Shown: piece after piece, positions 50,972 to 58,745 of the stretch | How the letters are laid out: every line of letters begins with the position of its first letter | How positions within the stretch are numbered: position 1 is the first letter of the stretch | Source of the DNA: CAYFWF01 sp964346815 | GTDB lineage: Bacteria; Acidobacteriota; Aminicenantia; Aminicenantales; Aminicenantaceae | Reading direction: 5' to 3' | Length of the DNA stretch: 64,000 nucleotides | Assembly (NCBI GenBank): GCA_964346815.1 | Contig: CAYFWF010000057.1 | Span: 1-64,000, forward strand | The notes under the pieces: model-generated | What the model saw: the letters and a program-made list of their open reading frames with translations, nothing else | The model's database searches: none | Told to the model about the DNA's origin: nothing | Translations under genes and position numbers: made by a program

Positions 50972-53098
50972 ATGCGATTCTTTATTAAATTGTTTCTCTT
51001 TTGCCTTATTGTCTCACTGTTCTTAGCCTTAGTCCCTCTATCGGCAATACAACTGCAAAAAAATACACGACTTAATATTGTCCTTATCACTATAGACACT
51101 CTTAGATCGGACAGATTGAGTTGTTACAGCCCCCGATATCTGAAGACGCCAAATATCGACAGCCTTGCCGAGAGAGGGACCTTGTTTTCGAAAGCGTTCG
51201 CTCACACGACAACCACTCTTCCCTCCCATACAAACATTCTTTTGGGGGTGACGCCGCTGTATCACGGTGTCCACGACAACCTGAACTTCATCGTGAGCCA
51301 AGATTTCACCACAATTGCCGAGCATCTCAAGCACAATGGATACAACACTGCAGCATTTGTGGGCGCTTATCCCCTGGATTCGCGGTTTGGACTCAACCAG
51401 GGGTTTGATAAATATGACGACTCCTATCTTCACGTCCATGGCCGTAAATTAACCTCTCTCGAAAGGAGAGCAGAAGATGTTGTCATGAATGCTATTGAGG
51501 GAATGGAAGATCTGGCCTCTCCCTGGTTTGTCTGGATTCACTGCTATGACCCTCACCTTCCCTATGACCCTCCGGAGCCGTTCAGGAGTCAATTCAAGAA
51601 GAGTCCTTACGAGGGAGAGGTTGCCTATGTCGACTATATTTTAGGCAGGTTTTTACGATACCTGGAGGGAAAGAATTTATTTGATAGGACCATGGTTGTC
51701 TTCACAGCAGACCACGGGGAGTCGTTGGGTCATCATGGTGAATGGGACCATGGTTTTGTTGCCTATAACACAACGGTATGGGTTCCACTCATCATGAGTG
51801 CGCCTGGATTGAGGTCTGGCCGAATTGACCAAAATGTCAGCCATATCGATATTTTCCCTACCATTTGTGAAGTGGTTGGTGTAAAAAAGCCGGCTTTTCT
51901 GCAGGGGATTTCTCTTCTGCCAGCCCTGGAGGGAAAGAGCTTGCCGGAAAGAACCATATATTTCGAATCTCTGTATCCTTATTATTCTCTTGGGTGGGCG
52001 CCGTTGATGGGATTCGTTCGACACAATGAGAAGTTCATCGCTTCTCCTATTCCCGAACTTTATGACTTAGAAAAAGACTTCGATGAGCAGAAGAATTTGG
52101 CAGCACCAGAGTCGCTCGACAGATATAAAAGTCAACTGGAGACGATCATCAATGAACAATCATTGCCTGATAGCTTCGAGAAGAAAGAGAAGTTTGACCG
52201 GGAGAATTTGGAAAAATTGAAAAGTCTGGGCTACATCTCAAGCTCTCATGGCCCGAAAAAGGATAGTTTTGGTCCTGAGGATGACGTAAAAACCCTCCTT
52301 CCCTTTTACAACCAGGCTATGAGAGCCGTAGATCTTTATGAGCGGGGCAGAACAATAGAGGCAGAAGTCATATTGAAAGATCTTATACAGAAAAGAAGAG
52401 ATCTTGCCATGGCCTATATCAATCTTGCCTTTCTTTATGTGCAAGAGGACAAGACTGATGAAGCGCTCGAAACACTCAGGAGCGGACTTTCCAGTGTTTC
52501 CGGAGGATATGAAATTTATGAATACTACATCAAGACGCTTCGCCGCGCTCACAGGTATGATGAGATCATCCAGGAGTTTAACGAGAAAAGTTACCGGGAA
52601 ATCTCAGTAGATCCGGAGATATGGAACAATGTCGGATTTGCCTATTTGATGAGCCAAGAATGGGAGAAAGCCGTAGAGGCATTCAACCGGGCGGTTTCTT
52701 TGGACTGCAAATTTGCAGAAGCGTTCTTCAATCTTGGAAAAGCCTATCTTGAATTGGGGATCGAAAAGGAAGACCAGAATCTATTTCAGGAATCTTCAGA
52801 AAATTTTAAAAAAGCCATCGAAACGGATCCGACATACCCTTCCGCCTATTTTGGTTTAGGGAAGGCATACCGGCAAATGGGCAATCTGGATGGAGCCATA
52901 TTCTGCTGGAAAAAGGCCTTGGAATTACAGCCGTACTATGATATCGCTCTTTACTCTTTGGGGATGGCTTATTTGGATAAAGGTGATAGAAAAAAAGCGC
53001 TGGATTGTTTTTTAGGACTTAAAGAAAGATTCTATTTTGATTATCCCGATGATGTTAAGAAAAGAATCGAAGATCTCATTTTGAAATGTAAAATCTGA
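50972..53098 (+). CDS. Sulfatase-fold hydrolase with C-terminal TPR repeats
   Basis: 708 residues. A hydrophobic N-terminus (~5-25) anchors or exports it. Residues ~33-420 have the alkaline phosphatase/sulfatase fold: NIVLITIDTLRSDRLSCY (metal Asp 42), TTLPSHTN, FTADHGESLGHHGEWDHG and HIDIFPTICEVVG. At the CxPxR nucleophile site it has T82-L-P-S-H86, so it cannot carry formylglycine and is more like a phospho- or phosphotransfer-type member. Residues ~440-708 hold about five or six TPR repeats (AYINLAFLYVQEDKTDEAL, WNNVGFAYLMSQEWEKAVEAFNRAV, AYFGLGKAYRQMGNLDGAI). The upstream sequence has no clear consensus promoter; GGAGG precedes the start at a distance. Confidence 0.82.
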   Translation: MRFFIKLFLFCLIVSLFLALVPLSAIQLQKNTRLNIVLITIDTLRSDRLSCYSPRYLKTPNIDSLAERGTLFSKAFAHTTTTLPSHTNILLGVTPLYHGVHDNLNFIVSQDFTTIAEHLKHNGYNTAAFVGAYPLDSRFGLNQGFDKYDDSYLHVHGRKLTSLERRAEDVVMNAIEGMEDLASPWFVWIHCYDPHLPYDPPEPFRSQFKKSPYEGEVAYVDYILGRFLRYLEGKNLFDRTMVVFTADHGESLGHHGEWDHGFVAYNTTVWVPLIMSAPGLRSGRIDQNVSHIDIFPTICEVVGVKKPAFLQGISLLPALEGKSLPERTIYFESLYPYYSLGWAPLMGFVRHNEKFIASPIPELYDLEKDFDEQKNLAAPESLDRYKSQLETIINEQSLPDSFEKKEKFDRENLEKLKSLGYISSSHGPKKDSFGPEDDVKTLLPFYNQAMRAVDLYERGRTIEAEVILKDLIQKRRDLAMAYINLAFLYVQEDKTDEALETLRSGLSSVSGGYEIYEYYIKTLRRAHRYDEIIQEFNEKSYREISVDPEIWNNVGFAYLMSQEWEKAVEAFNRAVSLDCKFAEAFFNLGKAYLELGIEKEDQNLFQESSENFKKAIETDPTYPSAYFGLGKAYRQMGNLDGAIFCWKKALELQPYYDIALYSLGMAYLDKGDRKKALDCFLGLKERFYFDYPDDVKKRIEDLILKCKI

Positions 53099-53146
53099 AT
53101 GGGAGAGATTTTCCAACCGGCTGCACTCCTCCATCCGGTCAATATG

Positions 53147-53193
53147 AAAAAAAGGGCTGCATTTCCTCTTCTCTCTCAGAGGAAATGCAGCCC
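53147..53193 (-). terminator. Strong terminator after small peptide gene A
   Basis: Perfect 15-bp stem, GGGCTGCATTTCCTC (53154-53168) and its complement (53179-53193), 10-base loop, followed on the minus strand by a seven-T run. A further 10-bp inverted repeat, TTTTCCAACC (53109-53118) and GGTTGGAAAA (53209-53218), encloses it. Confidence 0.8.
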
Positions 53194-53221
53194 TATGAGT
53201 AGAGGGATGGTTGGAAAAGGC

Positions 53222-53407
53222 TTATCCTGTGATCGAGGATGAAGGCAGGCCTTCTACCTCTGCGACAACGTGGATTGAGATCGTGTAGTCCTTCTGGTTT
53301 CCGAGCTTCACCATTTCTATCACTGTTCTGGATGTCATCAAGTTGAATCCCGCAACGGTCAGCAGTGCGGCCACCAAGAAAATTGCAATTTTTGTTTTAT
53401 ATCTCAT
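53222..53407 (-). CDS. Small membrane peptide A, 61 aa
   Basis: Begins MRYKTKIAIFLVAALLTVAG and continues FNLMTSRTVIEMVKLG. A basic start and one hydrophobic helix (~7-24) suggest a single-pass membrane or secreted peptide. It is clearly paralogous to peptide B at 56879-57022 (shared K-T-K-x-A-I, LLT, GFNLMTS, MVK). GGAGG lies close before the ATG and a strong terminator follows the stop, so it is a stand-alone expressed gene. It lies 195 bp downstream of the FtsX-type permease gene. No named family is known to me. Confidence 0.7.
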   Translation of the reverse strand: MRYKTKIAIFLVAALLTVAGFNLMTSRTVIEMVKLGNQKDYTISIHVVAEVEGLPSSSITG

Positions 53408-53570
53408 TTGATCCTCCGTTTTCCTTTTTCATGGTCATCGCCTTACAAGAGAGCAATTAACGTGCCAAAATATCTTATCAGGGTAGAAAACAGTATTAAC
53501 CGGTCAAATTTCATGAAAAATGTTCGATAGAAAGACAAGTGGTGTCCGATTAAGAACAGTCCAGAAGGGG

Positions 53571-53602
53571 AAAAAGGCTTTGAATCCGATGGATTCAAAG
53601 CC
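53571..53602 (-). terminator. Terminator of the PadR-FtsX operon
   Basis: Perfect 12-bp stem, GGCTTTGAATCC (53576-53587) and GGATTCAAAGCC (53591-53602), 3-base loop, five-T run on the minus strand. It touches the last base of the permease stop codon. Confidence 0.8.
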
Positions 53603-56184
53603 TACTCAGACCGCAGCTCATCTGCAGGCTTTTTCAGGGCGACTTTCAGAGATTGGTAGCTGATGGTGGCGAAAGCCGCAGCCAGGCTCCCGAAGAATGC
53701 CAGCACGAAAGCCCAAAAACTGATGCTGCTCCTGTAGGCGAAGTTTCTGAGCCATTTCTGGATCACGAGGAAGGCCGCAGGCCAGGCAAGAGCGTTGGCC
53801 GCGATAATCAAGATAATCGTTTCCCGGGAGAACAGGGAGAGGATTTGAGGGACAGTCGCTCCCAGCACTTTTCTGATCCCTATCTCCTTGGATTTTTGCT
53901 GGGCTGAATAGGCAGATAGACTGAAGAGGCCGAGGAGGGCAATACAGATGGCCAGCAGAGAAAAATACTGGAAGATCTTTTCGAATCTTTCCTCAGATTT
54001 GTAAAGACTGTCAAAAGCGTCATCGAGAAAAAAGTATTCGAAGGGAATCAAGGGAGAAAATCTCTTATAGATCCTTTCGATGGAACCGAGCGTGCCTTGA
54101 ATATCGTCGGTGTCAATCTTTACCGACATATAATCAAATTCTTTCCTCCATGGCGTATTGGTGATCAGGAGAGGTTCGATCTTGTTATGAAGTGTAGCAA
54201 ACTGAAAATCTTTGACTACTCCGATGACCGTTCGATCTCCGCTCCGGCGTATGGTCTTGCCAATCGGGTTGTCCCATCCGAGTTGTTCGGCAAGCGTTTC
54301 ATTGATGAGATAAGCGTTTCTGTCTGTTGCGAATTCCCTGGAAAAATTCCTTCCCTTCACCAGATCGATGCCGTACGTCTCGAGAAAGTGCTCGTCGGCA
54401 TCGAGCGCATGGATCATGATGGAGTGAGAATATCCTTCCGGGGTATATCCGTTGCTGGTGAAGCCATTATGAGGGATATCAGAGGAGGCTGATGCCTGGA
54501 CAATCCCCGGCAAAGAGAGAAGATCACCCCTCATCTCTTCGGTTTTCGTTCTCAAATCTTGGTCAGCCAAGGGTATGATCACCATGTTCTCCTTGTTGTA
54601 TCCCAGCTCGGCCTTTTTGATGTAATGGAGCTGATTGCGGATGAGAAGAGTACAGATGATCAGAGTTATGGATATCACGAACTGGAAAATGACCAGAGCG
54701 TTGCGGAATTTCTTTTTGCCCCTGGCAGAATCAAAAACTCCTTTGAGAGTTTTGACCGGCTGGAAAGAAGACATGTAGAACGCCGGATGAATCCCGGAGG
54801 CCACTCCCACCAAAAGGATGAGAAAGAGCAGACCGAAAATGCTGGTTAGATCGAGCAGTTCAAGGGGATTCAGTTCTTTATTCAGAAGCTGGTTGTAAGT
54901 AGGGGTCAGAATAAAGGCGACTCCTATCCCTGCGCCGAAGGCCAGAGTGGTCATGACCAAAGATTCTCCGAGGAACTGCCGGATCAGATTTCTCCGATGG
55001 GCCCCGATCACTTTCCTGATCCCGACTTCCCTGGCCCGCCGCGCCGCTCGGGCTGTGGTGAGATTGACGAAGTTTATACAGGCGATCAGGAGGATAAAGA
55101 TGGCCACTGCAGAGAACGTATAGAAATTCACCAAAGCGGTGCGCGAGCTCTGGTCGTAATAAAAGTGGATCTTTTTTAGCGGCTGGAGATACGCTTCATA
55201 TTTCCAGCCATATGGGGCGATTCTCTCGTTTATATTTCTCCATAAAAAATTCGGAAATTTTTTCTCGACAGAACCGGCCGTGGCATTTTCTTCGAGCTTG
55301 ACATAGGTGATGATCTGGTTGCCGCCATTCCAATCCATTGCCATGATAGGGCGGGCATAAAGCGTTTCAAACGAGACCAAGGCATTGAACTGGATGCTGG
55401 AGTTAGAGGGCGGATTTTCGACGACCCCAGTGACTCTATAGAGATCTCCTGTGCCTATTTGGACCGTCTCACCGATAGGATCTTTAGAGCCGAAAATCCG
55501 TTCCGAAGCCTGCTCCGAAAGGACGATAGAATAAGGATCCACAAGGGCGGTCTTGGAACTTCCTGATTTGAATTCGAAGCTGAAGACCGTGAATAAACTC
55601 GGGGAGGCGTAGCGGATACGATCGACCTTGAAGGATTTGTTGCCCACGTTAAGATAGGCTGTACGCAAAGTCGACATGCGGACGAAATCCTCAACCTCAG
55701 GGAAGTCTTTTTTCATATCCGGACCGATGGGCGGAGTAAAAACATGGGATTCTTCTTCGGACACTCCTTCCCGCAGATGGCGAATGCTGACACGGTAGAT
55801 GCTGTCTGCATTTTCATGAAAACGGTCATAGCTGATCTCGAACTGCAGATAAAGAAGGATGAGGATGGCAGCGCTCAGTCCGAGTGCCAGACCGAAGACA
55901 TTGATGAGTGTGTAAGTCCGGTGTTTTTTGAGGTTTCGAAAAGCCATCAGGAAATAGTTTTTAAACATTGCTGCGCTCCCGTGGATGTTTTTTCTGAGAA
56001 GAGAAAAGAAGGAGGACAGTAGCTGAAAGAGGAACCATATCTTTGCCCGGAGCCGGTTGTCGGCAGCCCGGACTTCATAGCTCTCCAGAAGATCTCCGAT
56101 AAAAGATTCTCTATATTTCTCGGATAACAATTTATCCAACAGAAACTCGATCGATCGTTTTCCTGTGGTTCTCTCTTCAGTCAT
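53602..56184 (-). CDS. FtsX/MacB-type permease with N-terminal prefix domain
   Basis: 860 residues. Residues ~1-70 are a soluble helical 'permease prefix' (LDKLLSEKYRESFIGDLLESYE) seen in many Acidobacteriota-type permeases. Then a MacB-like unit: first helix ~92-115, a periplasmic domain (~120-340) and three helices, with the FtsX signature TTARAARRAREVGIRKVIGAHRRNLIRQFLGES; the unit repeats, ending SAQQKSKEIGIRKVLGATVPQILSLFSRETI. No ATPase gene is adjacent, so it must work with an ABC ATPase encoded elsewhere or act as a mechanical transmembrane device. It lies 2 bp after a PadR gene and is bracketed by two small peptide genes. Confidence 0.88.
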   Translation of the reverse strand: MTEERTTGKRSIEFLLDKLLSEKYRESFIGDLLESYEVRAADNRLRAKIWFLFQLLSSFFSLLRKNIHGSAAMFKNYFLMAFRNLKKHRTYTLINVFGLALGLSAAILILLYLQFEISYDRFHENADSIYRVSIRHLREGVSEEESHVFTPPIGPDMKKDFPEVEDFVRMSTLRTAYLNVGNKSFKVDRIRYASPSLFTVFSFEFKSGSSKTALVDPYSIVLSEQASERIFGSKDPIGETVQIGTGDLYRVTGVVENPPSNSSIQFNALVSFETLYARPIMAMDWNGGNQIITYVKLEENATAGSVEKKFPNFLWRNINERIAPYGWKYEAYLQPLKKIHFYYDQSSRTALVNFYTFSAVAIFILLIACINFVNLTTARAARRAREVGIRKVIGAHRRNLIRQFLGESLVMTTLAFGAGIGVAFILTPTYNQLLNKELNPLELLDLTSIFGLLFLILLVGVASGIHPAFYMSSFQPVKTLKGVFDSARGKKKFRNALVIFQFVISITLIICTLLIRNQLHYIKKAELGYNKENMVIIPLADQDLRTKTEEMRGDLLSLPGIVQASASSDIPHNGFTSNGYTPEGYSHSIMIHALDADEHFLETYGIDLVKGRNFSREFATDRNAYLINETLAEQLGWDNPIGKTIRRSGDRTVIGVVKDFQFATLHNKIEPLLITNTPWRKEFDYMSVKIDTDDIQGTLGSIERIYKRFSPLIPFEYFFLDDAFDSLYKSEERFEKIFQYFSLLAICIALLGLFSLSAYSAQQKSKEIGIRKVLGATVPQILSLFSRETIILIIAANALAWPAAFLVIQKWLRNFAYRSSISFWAFVLAFFGSLAAAFATISYQSLKVALKKPADELRSE

Positions 56185-56186
56185 GG

Positions 56187-56522
56187 TTATCTGTTTTCAT
56201 CGGGATTGAGCCCCGGATATCCTCTCCAGAGAACAGAGTTCATCCTTTGCAGCTCGTCTAACTCCTTGATGCCCGCTGGAGTTATCTTGAACAATCGCTT
56301 CCTTCGTCCTCCTCTCTCCGGTGAAGGACTGCTGTTATAGGAAGTCAGGAGACCTTTTTTCTCCAATCTCTCGAGAGGAACATATACGGCTCCGACAGAC
56401 CAATATTTCCCGGTCCTCTTTTGGATGAACTCCCGGATGGTTATGCCGTAAGCGCTGTCTTTGAGTTTCCAAACGGCCAGCAGTACGATTTCTTCGGCTC
56501 TAGATATGTATTTATCGGCCAT
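56187..56522 (-). CDS. PadR family transcriptional regulator
   Basis: 111 residues, winged helix of the PadR type: AEEIVLLAVWKLKDSAYGITIREFI, WSVGAVYVPLERLEKKGLLTSY and GRRKRLFKITPAGIKELDEL. It has no C-terminal ligand domain, like the short PadR proteins that control ABC permeases. It is the first gene of the operon, with the palindrome GTTCTA-N5-TAGAAC 15 bp upstream as a probable autoregulatory operator. Confidence 0.92.
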   Translation of the reverse strand: MADKYISRAEEIVLLAVWKLKDSAYGITIREFIQKRTGKYWSVGAVYVPLERLEKKGLLTSYNSSPSPERGGRRKRLFKITPAGIKELDELQRMNSVLWRGYPGLNPDENR

Positions 56523-56537
56523 AACGGCTCCTTATTT

Positions 56538-56554
56538 GTTCTACGCCTTAGAAC
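56538..56554. promoter_or_regulatory. Probable PadR operator
   Basis: GTTCTACGCCTTAGAAC: perfect 6-bp arms around five bases, lying between an AT-rich -10-like region (56560-56572) and the padR start at 56522. Binding here would block the operon's own promoter. Confidence 0.6.
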
Positions 56555-56695
56555 ATATTTATAATATATTACGCTGGAAAACAAAAAAGGTTGCTAAAAT
56601 ATTGAAAATTTGCCCACAAAAAATGCAGGTAAACGTTTGAGATAAAAGTCTCTGTATATTATTGGGAAATTAGCTAGAAGGATAATGGAGGGCAG

Positions 56696-56742
56696 AAAAA
56701 AAGGCTGCAGTTTCCAGCACGTTCTGGATATCCTGCAGCCTT
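56696..56742 (-). terminator. Terminator after small peptide gene B
   Basis: AGGCTGCAG (56702-56710) pairs with CTGCAGCCT (56733-56741), with TCCAG and CTGGA pairing inside, followed by a T-run on the minus strand. The GGCTGCA-TTTCC core and the flank resemble the terminator after gene A, so the cassettes share ancestry beyond the coding part. Confidence 0.75.
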
Positions 56743-56743
56743 T

Positions 56744-56872
56744 CTAGTATATGGGAATGGTCTGAAATTGAAGGCGGAATCTGTCCGGGAGGACATCCAT
56801 ATTGGCTCTGCCGAAATCGATGATCAGCCAATCCCAGATTTTGACGATGTGACTCATCACTCGGTCAAACAT
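56744..56872 (-). CDS. Possible 42-aa ORF downstream of peptide gene B
   Basis: Begins MFDRVMSHIVKIWDWLIIDF and ends QFQTIPIY. GGAGG, overlapping the end of gene B, lies ten bases before the ATG. The 3' third aligns with non-coding sequence after gene A, which speaks against coding. It may be a second peptide of the same transcript or only 3' untranslated RNA. Confidence 0.3.
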   Translation of the reverse strand: MFDRVMSHIVKIWDWLIIDFGRANMDVLPDRFRLQFQTIPIY

Positions 56873-56878
56873 GGAATC

Positions 56879-57022
56879 TTATCCTCCGACATGATGAGCG
56901 GCTGTTTTTACTTTTGCGACCTTAACCATATCCACGGCAGCCGGGGAAGTCATCAGGTTAAAACCGATTAAAGTGAGCAGTACAGCCACGATAAGTATTG
57001 CAGCTTTTGTTTTGAGCTTCAT
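56879..57022 (-). CDS. Small membrane peptide B, 47 aa
   Basis: Begins MKLKTKAAILIVAVLLTLIG and continues FNLMTSPAAVDMVKVAKVK, ending HHVGG. One hydrophobic helix (~7-23) after a basic start. Paralogue of peptide A. AAGGAGAA precedes the ATG with good spacing, and the perfect 16-bp palindrome GAATATACGTATATTC lies ~40 bases upstream. It lies upstream of padR on the same strand, so the order on the minus strand is peptide B, PadR, permease, peptide A. Confidence 0.68.
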   Translation of the reverse strand: MKLKTKAAILIVAVLLTLIGFNLMTSPAAVDMVKVAKVKTAAHHVGG

Positions 57023-57063
57023 TCTCTTTTCTCCTTTCTCTGTAATAATCATTTCCTAACAAT

Positions 57064-57079
57064 GAATATACGTATATTC
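57064..57079. promoter_or_regulatory. Palindromic site in the peptide B promoter region
   Basis: GAATATACGTATATTC, a perfect 16-bp palindrome about 42 bases before the peptide B start. It overlaps the likely -10 region (TATATT on the minus strand). GCAACCTTTT just upstream (minus strand) also occurs before padR and might be a shared -35-type element. Confidence 0.5.
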
Positions 57080-57202
57080 GGCCCAAAAGGTTGCCTCTTC
57101 GTTGCAAATAATACAAATATTATATAATTAATAGGAATTAATGATGACGGTTTGCTCGCGGACATGCTCAAGCATTTGGGTTTTTAGCTAAAATATATTA
57201 AT

Positions 57203-58711
57203 ATGATGCGTATTCCGATGAAAAAAATAAGAGTCCGTTTTGCCCCGAGTCCAACAGGTTATCTTCATGTTGGCAACGCACGCACGGCACTTTTTAACTG
57301 GATCTTTGCCCGACAGAAAGAAGGAACCTATGTATTGAGGATCGAAGATACGGATATCGAACGTTCGGCCGCAGAATACGAGAACAAACTCAAAGAAGAC
57401 CTGCTCTGGCTCGGCCTGGATTGGGATGAAGGACCGGATGTCGGCGGGTCCTTCGGACCGTACAGGCAGTCTCAGAGACTCGAGATATATCGGGACTACA
57501 CCCAGAGGCTCCTGGACGGAGAGAAGGCCTACTACTGTTTTTGTTCACCGGAAGAACTGGAACGAGAGCGGAAAGAGGCTCTGGCAAGGGATGGAATGGC
57601 CATCTACAGCGGCAGATGCCGGAAGGTTTCTCCAGAGGAAGCCTCGAGGCGCATCCGGTGCGGCGAACATGCTTCTGTGAGGCTGCGGACGCCAGACCGT
57701 GGGGAGCTGAGTTTCCATGACCTTGTAAGGGGAGAATTGAATTTTGATCTGAGTCTGATCGGCGATCCGATCATTGTTCGCTCCACAGGATTCCCTGCTT
57801 ATAATTTTGCCGTAGTGGCCGACGATGCCTTGATGGAAATCACCCATATCATAAGAGGAGAAGATCACATCTCAAACACTCCCCGTCAGATTCTCCTCTA
57901 CGAGGCGCTTTCCCTGCCTCCTCCTCAGTTTGCCCACCTTTCCATGGTGATGGGCAAAGACAACACCCGGTTGAGCAAGCGCCACGGAGCCACGGCCGTT
58001 GACCAGTTCAAAAAGGATGGAGTTCTTCCTGATGCCCTGTTCAATTATCTGGCTCTTTTGGGATGGGCTCCGCCAGAAGACCGGGAGATCCTGTCCAAGG
58101 AGGAGATGGTCGAGCTTTTCGATCTCGAGAGAGTCAGCCGGTCTGCAGCGGTCTTTGACTACGACAAACTTCACTGGATCAACCGCCAGCACGCAAAACG
58201 CCTCTCTCCCCGGAAAAAGGCAGAGAATGCCTATCCTTACCTGAGAGAGGCAGGGCTTTTACCCGACAGTATGACCCAAGACCATTGGGGCTGGCTGGAA
58301 AGGGTGGTGGAGTCATTTATGGAGAGAGTGGACCGGTTCGCAGACCTTCCCTCTCAGGTATCCCTGCTCTTCGATTTCTCTCCTCAGGAGATGGACGCAG
58401 AGACGAAAAAGGAGCTGGATTCGGATTGTGCATCCCGTGTCGTGCGGATCTTTGGAGAGAAGATCGTCCAGGAAAAATCTTTTGACTATGAACGATTTTC
58501 TGCCATTGCCCAGGAAATAAAAGCGGCCACTGGATGCAAGGGGAAAGATCTCTATCATCCTCTGCGCATTGCACTTACAGCCAGGAGCTCGGGCCTGGAT
58601 CTGGATAAATTCATCCCTTTGGTGGAGGAAGGAGCGAAATTAGCTCTGCCACAGCCCATAAAGAATTGTTCTCAGCGTGTCTCGGAATTTTTGGATTTTT
58701 TAAATAAATGA
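57203..58711 (+). CDS. gltX: Glutamyl-tRNA synthetase
   Basis: 502 residues. Class I synthetase with the HIGH-type motif PTGYLHVGNARTALFNW, RIEDTDIERS, GEDHISNTPRQ and the KMSKS-type RLSKRHG. The C-terminal helical anticodon-binding domain is full length. The ATG at 57203 has no Shine-Dalgarno sequence and an AT-rich upstream region, so it may be leaderless; an ATG at 57218 is an alternative. Confidence 0.96.
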   Translation: MMRIPMKKIRVRFAPSPTGYLHVGNARTALFNWIFARQKEGTYVLRIEDTDIERSAAEYENKLKEDLLWLGLDWDEGPDVGGSFGPYRQSQRLEIYRDYTQRLLDGEKAYYCFCSPEELERERKEALARDGMAIYSGRCRKVSPEEASRRIRCGEHASVRLRTPDRGELSFHDLVRGELNFDLSLIGDPIIVRSTGFPAYNFAVVADDALMEITHIIRGEDHISNTPRQILLYEALSLPPPQFAHLSMVMGKDNTRLSKRHGATAVDQFKKDGVLPDALFNYLALLGWAPPEDREILSKEEMVELFDLERVSRSAAVFDYDKLHWINRQHAKRLSPRKKAENAYPYLREAGLLPDSMTQDHWGWLERVVESFMERVDRFADLPSQVSLLFDFSPQEMDAETKKELDSDCASRVVRIFGEKIVQEKSFDYERFSAIAQEIKAATGCKGKDLYHPLRIALTARSSGLDLDKFIPLVEEGAKLALPQPIKNCSQRVSEFLDFLNK

Positions 58712-58745
58712 GGTTTAAAGCCGGATCTAGATAAGGAGTAGGGCT

